Below are positions 56,390 through 64,000 of a stretch of 64,000 nt of DNA, one piece after another. Source of the DNA: Tretioscincus oriximinensis (Eukaryota > Chordata > Lepidosauria > Squamata > Gymnophthalmidae); the NCBI GenBank assembly GCA_022410635.1, contig JAJVDF010000192.1, positions 823,482 through 887,481 of the forward strand, in the 5' to 3' direction. The notes beneath the pieces are model-generated. The model searched no databases, had not been told where the DNA came from, and saw nothing but the letters and a program-made list of their open reading frames with translations. The position numbers and the translations under genes were made by a program. Numbering within the stretch: the stretch's first letter is position 1; each line of letters begins with the position of its first letter.

Positions 56390-56755
56390 TAGGGCTGCCA
56401 TATGTCCCGTGAAATCTGGGATTTTAAGGCAAAGGAGCCATCNGGGCTGACGGCTGCAGCACAAGCATTGCTTCCTGGGTCCTGGAAAGAACCTTGGAGT
56501 GTGCCGTAGCTGCTCCTCTGTAGGAGTAGGAATTTTGCGCCTGCTGTAAGGCAGAGCGCGCCAACTCGCCTCCTTGCAGAGGAAACACGCTTGGGGTTTT
56601 GATAGATCAGAGTTTTTGTGCAGCTCTGTTCTGCCTGTCTCACCACAAGTGTGCAAGCACGAGCATGTTTGTGCGTGCATGTATGTGCGTGTGTGCACGC
56701 TCACACACACACACACACCATCTCGGTTTTGGGCTGTCAAAATATGGCAACTCTA
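56390..56755. mobile_element. hAT-type MITE, family 'TAGGGTTGCC' (copy 3)
   Basis: The ends are TAGGGCTGCCATATGTCCCG and AAAATATGGCAACTCTA. A perfect 8-bp target duplication TGCCTGGG lies at 56382-56389 and 56756-56763. The interior parallels 16420-16995 in inverse order, with a (CA)n run at 56701-56718. Confidence 0.85.
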
Positions 56756-57211
56756 TGCCTGGGGCAATTCAGTGAAGCACAGCAAATAGCCAACTTCTAT
56801 AAAATCAGAAACTGTGCACATGACAATCTAAAAACCGCTATAAAGCTATATTCTGGAATATAGCATTTGCGTGTCTGTGCACTCCAAACCTGTACATTCC
56901 ATGGTCGTTGCCACAGTTCTGTAATATCTTTCATTGATCTTGTGGCAGTGCAGTCTGAGAATTTCTTTTTTTTTACTTGCAACAGCTAATAGAAACAACT
57001 GCTGTGTTCTCACTTGTTTTAACATCTCTCATCTAAGTTGTGCACACGCATACTCATGNGAGAGTACGGGGGTCTTCGGGAAAAACAGCGTTTATTGTGG
57101 GTGGACTGCTGAAAAGCGTTTGCACATGTCCTCGAGTCTTCCTCCTAGCATGCTGAAAAGAAAATAGCTGTGTGCATGGAGCGATAGTCCTTAAATTCGG
57201 GAATTTGCCCG

Positions 57212-57732
57212 TTACCAGTCACAAGAGCAGATTTTCACAGGGATCTCTTTGTCCCAAACTTGAAAAAAAGGGAACATCTTTTCTGTGAAAGGGTAGTTAA
57301 AAGTAAAAATAGACTCCTTGGAGTCAGCATCATAAAAAGAAAGGATTCCAAAATCGTATTTCAGGAGTACCTTGATTCGTTTTGGTGATTTCCACAGTGT
57401 AAGGATAGTGGGTGGTGTGGTGGAGACCTTGTAATCTCCATGATCCAGCTGCAGCNCCCAAAACCCTTCTGCAACTGTGATGTATTGGTACCATTTCCTC
57501 TGGATAGATTCCTGGACTACCCCGATGGCCCAATCCTTGGCCTTCCCCACCTCCACCACCCATTCCAGAGTCCCAGAATTGATGCCTTCAGTTCCCAGGA
57601 CACAAGGGGAAAAATTGAAGCGCTCAGGGTTGTCAGGAAGAGGTTGGGCTTTGCTGCCAAGATGTACACTTTTCCGATCTTCTGACAGGACAAGTGTGGG
57701 GAAAGCCGTTTGGGGATCCAGGGTCACCTCCA
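57212..57732 (-). CDS. PRY-SPRY (B30.2) terminal exon
   Basis: The acceptor is CTGTCCTTAG ending at 57733, and TAA is at 57214-57212, giving a complete B30.2 domain of about 172 residues. It opens with VEVTLDPQTAFPTLVLSEDRK (PRY LDP motif), then FSPCVLGTEG, GTLEWVVEVG, WAIGVV, WYQY and LLKYDFGILSFYDAD, and ends FPFFQVWDKEIPVKIC. This order is that of TRIM, butyrophilin, pyrin and related C-terminal exons, which also start in this phase. One residue near position 102 is ambiguous. B30.2 folds also occur in squamate secreted proteins of the vespryn type, but nothing here shows a signal peptide. Confidence 0.87.
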
Positions 57733-59838
57733 CTAAGGACAGAGAAAAAGAAACCATTATGTGTGAAGGGTCTCAAGTTCAANCCCACATCAGTAGACAG
57801 TTACAAACATTTTACTCAATGATGTCAAATATACATAGTTAAAAAAACGGTTCCAAGGAAGTTCCAGTTCAAATGGAAACACAACAATTAAGGGGAATAT
57901 AAGTGTTTCAATGATGTATCCTTATATAGTGTGATCTTTCATGGTCTGACTTCGNTGTGAACTTCAGAAAAATATTTCTGATGCCAACTGTGTATCATTT
58001 AAGAATTCTTCTTCTTTTTTATAATGGTGAAAATTGTATTACAATCGCATATCCAAAGCTACATTCAGGCATTTATTTATTTATTTGTACTTCTATCCCG
58101 NCCTATACCCACAGGTCTCAGGGCAGCCAACCATAGCTCTTGTTGCTTTCTCCACAACAGACACCCTGTGAAGTAGGTGGGGCTGAGAGAGTTCTAAAGA
58201 TCATAGTTCCAAAATTGTCAGAAGCCCTGNGTTTCAGTAACACACTCTTTCTGTGTTTCAGTAACACTTTATCTTGCTCTGCTTCACTTCTGTCTCTTCT
58301 ACTGCCNCCCTTTCATAAATCATGGTGAATTACTTTACACATTCCTTCCAACAGATGGACCTATTAATCTGTTCTAACTGCTTGGTAATAAGAAACGAAC
58401 AACAACAGGGGAAAGTATTTTTTCACCCAGAGGGTCATCGGCCTTTGGAATTTACTTCTAGAAGAGGTGGTGGTAGCTAGCAGCCTGGATAGCTTTAAGA
58501 GAGGATAAGGCTAGTTCTTGGACATCAAGGATATAAACAGCTACTAGGATGAATGTATTGATACTGCCTCTGAGATGGAGCAACGGGCAGAATTCTTGAA
58601 ATACTATTTGCAGGGCATTGAGGACAGTTGAAGATTTTGCCTTCTTCTGTTCTAGACTGCCNGGATACAATTGGTGGACCAATGTGTGAGACAGAAGGCT
58701 GGACTAGATGGGCTCCAGCCCAATTCAGCAGAGTTCCTCTCATGTTCTTATGTTCTAACAAAGTGGGAATATTTTGTACATGAAAGACATGTCAACCCAG
58801 TGGTAACAGAGAAGTGGAAGTATTTAAAATATGGAAAGATGGTATAACAGCACAATAATATGTATATGTGAACATAGATGAATCTATTGATTTTGGAGNA
58901 GGATCTGTATGGGAACTAAATGTGAGCGTTTAATCGGGCTATTAATACTGCAGTCATCGAATACTTGACTTCAGTCTTGACAGGTGAGGACATCTGATAG
59001 GCCTGCAGATAACAGCATCACTACTATAGCATTCTTTCCCCCTTGTGCAGATCCTGCCATAGAAAAGTGAATTTTCTAGATTTCAGTGCAGATTAGAGAT
59101 GGGAAGGGAATCTTCTGTAATTTCTAGCAAGACACCTCTGAGCTGACTTTTAATGTGTAAAAAGTTGTGTAACATATTGTAATGCCTAAAAATGAGATTA
59201 GGAATCTTTGCAGTGTAACAGCATAACTNGATCTGGCATGCCCTCAGGCACCTACAGGTTTCAGATAATCTTGAAGGGGGTTTGATAGCTCCATTGCAGT
59301 CTTTGAGGCTGCCATTAGGAAGCCCCCACAACTGTGCTTGGATGTCTTTTTTCATGTGCATCCAAAGATAGCCTGCAAGGAAATGCAATTCATTTCACTG
59401 TGGTAAGAGCTTGCCTCTGTCCAAGAAGCAGCTTCAAAACAGCATTTTTCACACTAAAGTTTTGTTGCTTGAAGGGGGATTGAAGTTCATCTACATGCCT
59501 TCACATCCCTCTGCCATGGGGAGGTCTGGAGACTTCAGTGCTTCCCTGAGGCACTGGAGCTGAAAATTGAGTGGCTGGGTGACAAATTCCCTTCACTGGT
59601 TATAAGGGAGAAAAAAAGAGGAATGAATGCACTGCCTTGAGTTTCTTGGCACAAATCAAACAAATGAAATCTGTACAGTGTCCTCTGCTCCAACTGATCT
59701 GATGGCAACCAACCTTTCCTTTGCAGTCCAGAAAACTGATCACAGAGATTCGATATTATCTCCTCCTCCTTTCTTCTTTTCTCTTCTTTAGTCAAAGGAG
59801 CTGGTTTGGTAAACTGTAGGAAGACTAGAAGAAATAAT

Positions 59839-59931
<93 letters not shown>

Positions 59932-62900
59932 TCATCATCATCATCATCATCACCACCATCACCACCATCACCAGCACCATCATCATGATCATCATCATGA
60001 TCATGATCATCATCATCATCATCATCATCATGATCATCATCATCATCATCATGATCATGATCATCATCATCATCATCATGATCTTGATCTTGATCATCAT
60101 GATCATGATGATATAGCTTTTGTTGCTTTCTCCACAACAAACATATTGTGAAATAGGTGGGAATGAGAGAGTTGTAAAGGACTGTGACTGACCCAAGATC
60201 ACCCAGCTGACTTCATGGAGGAATGTGGAATTGAACCAGGAGACTACCAGATAAGAGTCCAACACTCTAACCCTAACCCCAAACTCCAAGAAAAAACCTT
60301 TTTCATTGTGAAGGACCAAAAGGAAGCAGGGATTTGGGATCTCAACCCCCATCTTGACTAGATACTCAAAAGTGCCTCCGCTTTGGAAGGATGACTGAGG
60401 CATCCAGACTCCACATCCCTCGCAAGCTGTCTGATAGGAAGTGACAACAATGTCTTAGGCACCCTCTACATTGGGTGAGGCTGTATTGGAAAACCAAAAT
60501 TAGGCTTCATGCATGTACATTGTTGGTCTCTAAGCATGTGATCACACTTGCGCCTTTCCTCAGAATGAAGAGAGATGTAACCTGTAATCGTATTTACAAA
60601 ATGTCATCAAAAATTTTATCTGATAATCTGTCCTCTTTGAGGTCACAGAACATTGTGGCATTAAATTGGTAGAAAACTACTAGGATGAAGAACCAAAATA
60701 TTGGGGCTTCCTATCGCAATCATAACTGTATCCCCACAATTACGTGCAGACAAAGGCTCAGTATAGCGCTATTATAGTCTAAACTTTAAATGTGTGGATG
60801 CAGCCTCAGAATACTATCTTTGGTTCTGGAGGGGGCTAGATGGTCATCTGTCTCAAACAACCCTGCTGGACCTAATTTTGAAGCTGGGGAATGAAAATTC
60901 CTTCGCACTGAGTTTGCACACTCAAGAGACTTTGCTAAGTCCCAGAAATGCCCCTAGAAGCTGGTCATTTTTCAGAGCCTGACGAAGTGTGCCTGGGCTT
61001 TGGCCACCACCCCTTTTCTGCATAGCAATGTCAAACGCCTTTTCCCATATAGTCCTGCCCGGTCTCTGCGATCAGAAGGAGAGGGCCTTTTAGTTGTCCC
61101 CTCCTGCTNTAAGATAAGGGGTGCGGGGGTGCGGGGAAGAGCCTTCTCGGTAGTGGCCCCNATATTATGGAACGGCCTCCCCCCGGAAGCACGCCAGGNG
61201 CCGTCTTTACTATCTTTTAGGCGCCTGGTAAAGACCTGTCTCTTCACCCNGGCCTTTTNATGTTAGCTCCCCCACCAGAGGACGACATTTTAGACAGTTG
61301 TGTTTTATGATTTTAATCTTGTGAAGGTCATGGCGACCCAAATTTTTTTTAATTTTTGTAAGCCGCCCTGGACACCTTCGGGGGGAAGGGCNGCGGGGGT
61401 GCGGGGAAGAGCCTTCTCGGTAGTGGCCCCGATATTATGGAACGGCCTCCCCCCGGAAGCACGCCAGGTGCCGTCTTTACTATCTTTTAGGCGCCTGGTA
61501 AAGACCTGTCTCTTCACCCNGGCCTTTTCATGTTAGCTCCCCCACCAGAGGACGACATTTTAGACAGTTGTGTTTTATGATTTTAATCTTGTGAAGGTCA
61601 TGGCGACCCAAATTTTTTTTAATTTTTGTAAGCCGCCCTGGACACCTTCGGGGGGAAGGGCGGGGTAAAAATCTTTTAAATAAATAAATAAAAATAAATA
61701 AAATAATCCTACCTGCACTATATTAGTAGAGCATTTTATGTTGCTCTACCGAGCCCTGTTTAGGAGGTGGTCAGGTGTGGATATTGAGCAGACATCGTAT
61801 GTCAAAGGAAAAATTGCCCGTCTCTTGGCACATAATGCTAAGTGGACATTGCAAGTGAACCATAGATGGTATACCAGTGCATGAAGAATACACTCCCTAT
61901 GGAGTGATAAGAAGATAAGAGGAGCCCTGCTGTTTGAGGCCAGAGCCCGTCTCCTTCAGCGTTCTATTTTACATAGTGGTCTACCAATGCACCTGGGCAG
62001 TCTCAAGTGGAAGAAGACAAAACCCCCACCTGTTCTGTGTATTTCAGGAATTCTGCCTGTTTTCCATCCCAGAGGCAGTATCAAGGCATTCATCCTAATA
62101 GCTCTTGATACTCCTATCTTCTATGAATTTGTGTAATCTTATCTTAAAGCTATTCAGGCTGCTAGCTACCATCACCTCTTCTGGAAATAAATTACATCAG
62201 CCCCCTTTTGGTCAAGCATCTAGATGTGGCTCCAGAAATCTGCAGCTCTTGTATACATGATTGAAAAAAGTTTGGGAATTCCCTGAACAGCCTTTAACTT
62301 GAGCTACATCTAAATCTTGCCCAGCTTGTATCGAAAGGGCCATACAGAGTANAGGCCTAAATATCATTTGTTGCTAGACTTTGACTTCTGTAGAATATGG
62401 CTAGCTGGCTTTTCATAGGTTCCTCATGTACTGTTTTTCAATTATTCCACTGCATGTTGCGCCAACCGCCCTTTTAACTGATTTAAATATTTTTCATGTA
62501 CATCCATTACTCAATTCTCAAAATTCTATTAAGCTAGAATGCAGCTTATAAAGGAAGAATGAGGTGAGAATATCTTGGTTTCTGACAATTTGATAAAGAA
62601 GAAGAAGAACTGGGTTCTTATACGCTGCTTTTCTCACCTTTCAAAGGGACTCAAAGCGGCTTACAAGGGTATTTTGCCCGAAGGCTCNCATTCTATCTTC
62701 CCCACCAGGCTCTGGTGGTTCCCATGTATCTACTTGCAGTCAGTTGCAATTTCTTGCAATTCTTGCTTTCGAATAGCTGGGTTGGCTAGAGCTGCAGGCT
62801 AGTGGAAGGTGCTCACCCCTCCCCACGTCCCACACAGGGCTTCGAAACCCCATCTCCCAGCTGAGAGGCGAATTCCTAAGCAACTGAGCTATCCGTGCCT

Positions 62901-63204
62901 AAAGGTATTTTTTCCTTTTGAACTTACCTTCTGGCATTGCTTTTCGGACTTTGTCTGACACGTCCTTCCTATGTATTTTGTCAAAGATGTTGACTGCCAT
63001 GCGCAATGCCTTGATGTCTTCATAAGCCCCTACCATGAGCCGAGCTATTTCAGAGTGGTCTGCATGTTCTGTCTTGCAGTGTCGAATGGGTTTATAACCT
63101 TCACCCACAGGATAGTCTTCAAGGTGTAGCTTAAATAGCTTGAATTCTTCTTTTGTCAATGCCTCTAAATAATCCACCAGTTTACAGCGGATAGTGTTGG
63201 ACAT
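57212..63204 (-). CDS. Candidate pyrin-like gene: PYD exon + PRY-SPRY (B30.2) exon
   Basis: Two convincing coding exons on the minus strand lie 5.2 kb apart: a start-codon PYD exon (63204-62928, ending in phase 1) and a PRY-SPRY exon with stop (57732-57212, opening in phase 1). Spliced directly they stay in frame through a GTG valine. A PYD assembles with other PYDs such as ASC in inflammasomes, and B30.2 domains recognise ligands, so an innate-immune sensor similar to pyrin is the simplest reading. I see no NACHT, B-box or long coiled-coil exon between them. A 111-bp phase 1-1 candidate linker exon lies at 59714-59824. That both exons belong to one gene is inference; they could be neighbouring genes, or one with exons lost from the assembly. 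Confidence 0.6.
58071..58200 (-). repeat. 3' part of (AAAT)n-tailed SINE
   Basis: The (TTTA)n run, ACAGGTCTCAGGGCAGCCAA and GTTGCTTTCTCCACAACAGA are the inverse of the SINE at 46037. It lies upstream of the PRY-SPRY exon. Confidence 0.75.
58395..58757 (+). repeat. CR1 3'-end fragment, older subfamily
   Basis: GGGGAAAGTATTTTTTCACC, ATTTACTTCTAGAAGAGGTG and the TCATGTTCTTATGTTC terminus. Confidence 0.8.
58770..59700. other. Presumed intron of the pyrin-like gene, nothing recognised
   Basis: No coding exon with splice support was found here, in particular no B-box or NACHT-like frame. Confidence 0.4.
59714..59824 (-). CDS. Possible short linker exon of the pyrin-like gene
   Basis: An AG (TTCTTCTAG) precedes 59824 and a weak donor GTTGGT follows 59714. 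The 111 bp are open in the frame set by phase 1 on both sides, so inclusion keeps the PYD and SPRY exons in frame. It would encode a charged, coiled-coil-like stretch (LTKEEKRRKEEEIIS). The evidence is splice-phase fit only; the donor is poor and I recognise no homology. Confidence 0.25.
59829..60112. repeat. Compound microsatellite (AAT)n-(ATC)n
   Basis: About 100 bp of AAT units pass into about 180 bp of ATC units with CATGATCATGATC interruptions. It abuts the tail side of a reverse SINE at 60113. Long Ile, Asp or Met frames are artefacts. Confidence 0.95.
60113..60285 (-). repeat. (AAAT)-family tRNA-derived SINE, reverse
   Basis: GTTGCTTTCTCCACAACAAA at the left and GAATTGAACCAGGAGACTACCAG (inverse of the B-box region) at the right match the SINE at 46037; the tail has become the adjoining microsatellite. 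Confidence 0.8.
60300..60940. other. Presumed intron, nothing recognised
   Basis: No supported feature. Confidence 0.4.
60940..61695 (+). repeat. L2-like LINE 3' end with a 270-bp tandem duplication
   Basis: The frame GVRGRAFSVVAPILWNGLPP, EARQVPSLLSFRRLVKTCLF is the C terminus of an L2-type ORF2. The block 61123-61392 is repeated at 61393-61660 almost identically. The copy ends in an AAATAAATA-type tail. Confidence 0.8.
61908..62210 (-). repeat. CR1 3'-end fragment, older subfamily
   Basis: AAGATAAGAGGAGCCCTGCT to AAATAAATTACATCAG in reverse orientation relative to 58395. Confidence 0.75.
62596..62900 (-). repeat. tRNA-derived SINE, (CTT)n-tailed family, beside the PYD exon
   Basis: (AAG)n at the left, GGGACTCAAAGCGGCTTACA, CACGTCCCACACAGGGCTTC and the tRNA-like head ending CAACTGAGCTATCCGTGCC at the right. 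Its 5' end is about 20 bp from the PYD splice donor. Confidence 0.85.
62928..63204 (-). CDS. Pyrin domain (PYD/DAPIN) first coding exon
   Basis: The ATG at 63204 (A at -3) opens 92 codons followed by a GTAAGTT donor at 62927-62921. The translation begins with LVDYLEALTKEEFKLFKLHL, then DYP, HADHSEIARLMVGAY and ALRMAVNIFDKIHRKDVSDKV. This is the six-helix death-fold pattern of pyrin domains (L..YLE.L...EFK.FK.HL and a late ALR...IF.KI). Position as a single first exon is typical for NLRP, pyrin and ASC genes. A SINE ends about 27 bp beyond the exon edge, inside the intron. Confidence 0.88.
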
Positions 63205-63449
63205 TTTTGTTCCCAGTCAGAAATTTCTTTAAAGAAAGGGGGGGAACCTTTGAAGAAAGAGTGCATTCATATTATCACATTTATTGAAGAAGCAAAGATT
63301 ACATTGGTAAAATGTAATTTATTCCAAACTAAAATATATGCCCAAGGTTATACTAGTCCAATTACTAACCCTGATCAGAATTAGTGGTGGAAAAAACCCT
63401 CTTATAATTTGCATATGGTATATTTTATCGTACTATATTCTGGAGATCA

Positions 63450-63727
63450 GAACATAAGAACATAAGAGGAGCCGTGCTGAAATGGGCCGCAGTCCATCTA
63501 GCCCAGCCTTCTGTCTCACACAGAGGCCCACCAATTGCACCTGGGCAGTCTGGAACAGAAGAAGGTAACATCTCCAACTATACTCAATGCCCTGTAATGG
63601 GCATTTCAAGAATACTGCCTGTTATTCCATCTCGGAGGCCGTTTCAAGACATCCATCCTAGTAGCTGTTTATACCCCTGGCTTCCATGAACTTGTCTAAT
63701 CCTGTCTTAAAGCTATCCAGACTGACG
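63450..63727 (-). repeat. CR1 3'-end fragment
   Basis: AGAACATAAGAACATAAGAGGAGCC to AATCCTGTCTTAAAGCTATCCAG; lies about 250 bp upstream of the PYD start codon. Confidence 0.8.
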
Positions 63728-64000
63728 CATTTTTAAAAAAAGAAATGAAAAAAGAACTCAATGTAAACAATCACGGTGCTTGAAAGTGGGAAGAAGATCT
63801 GTTTCTTTGGCCGAAGATCAGGATAAACCGATCTGCCTTACCATTTTTCTAACTGCACATAGCAAAGATACCTGGTGTACCTCATGGGACCAATGACTTT
63901 ATTGGTTGGGGGCTGCAGATCACTATGTTTTGTCATTTTATAACCTTGAAAATATAAGTTAAAGAAAATCCCTGTAGAAATCAGAGTGATGCCATGCAGG
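63728..64000. other. Window end, nothing recognised
   Basis: No supported feature; an upstream noncoding exon of the PYD gene could lie here or beyond. Confidence 0.4.

Noticed and set aside
57212..57732. PRY-SPRY exon as a secreted vespryn-type protein
   Set aside because: There is no signal peptide exon; exon phase and the upstream PYD exon fit an intracellular immune protein better.
59825..60403. 192-codon Met/Ile frame
   Set aside because: Translation of the AAT/ATC microsatellite and a reverse SINE.
1..64000. CRISPR arrays, operons or bacterial features
   Set aside because: None seen; the window is vertebrate nuclear DNA with introns and LINEs.

Overview
The window looks like a piece of a squamate reptile (lizard or snake) nuclear genome. 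Genes have GT-AG introns, and intergenic DNA is full of CR1-, L2- and L1-type LINE fragments, two tRNA-derived SINE families, short hAT, Tc1 and pogo-like DNA elements, and two stretches resembling the RTE-BovB LINE. BovB together with abundant CR1 points to squamates; this is inference from remembered repeat families. Three N gaps (13588-14447, 36012-36841, 47260-47296) and many single Ns mark a draft assembly.

Layout. (1) 1-18.3 kb, + strand: the last eight coding exons of a fatty-acid transporter/acyl-CoA synthetase of the SLC27A2/A6 type, all in frame with intact splice sites; the first exons lie upstream. Its introns carry a nested SINE/hAT MITE, foldback repeats, an L1-like ORF1 remnant, head-to-head CR1 copies, a pogo-like element built of nested inverted repeats, and an L2 fragment with a hAT MITE inside it (perfect 8-bp target duplication). 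(2) 18.3-34 kb: two intact, related single-exon olfactory receptors on the minus strand (22978-23949, 27757-28719) among SINE, CR1 and foldback repeats. (3) 34.6-41.8 kb: a CpG-rich island, then a two-exon gene for a 434-residue PIF/Harbinger (HARBI1-like) transposase-derived protein. Its reading frame is open, but two of three catalytic positions appear lost, making it a candidate domesticated transposase. (4) 44.4-52.9 kb: a third olfactory receptor of a different subfamily and an olfactory receptor pseudogene fragment. (5) 57.2-63.2 kb, minus strand: a PRY-SPRY (B30.2) exon and, 5 kb upstream, a pyrin-domain (PYD) first exon in compatible phase, probably one pyrin-like innate immunity gene with at most a short linker exon between.

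The genes do not form one pathway: lipid activation, odorant detection, a transposase-derived protein and a death-fold/B30.2 immune protein sit side by side. The most interesting points are the HARBI1-like gene with a dead catalytic triad behind a CpG island, the compact PYD-PRY/SPRY gene, and several families of palindromic elements whose ends and target duplications can be read exactly.
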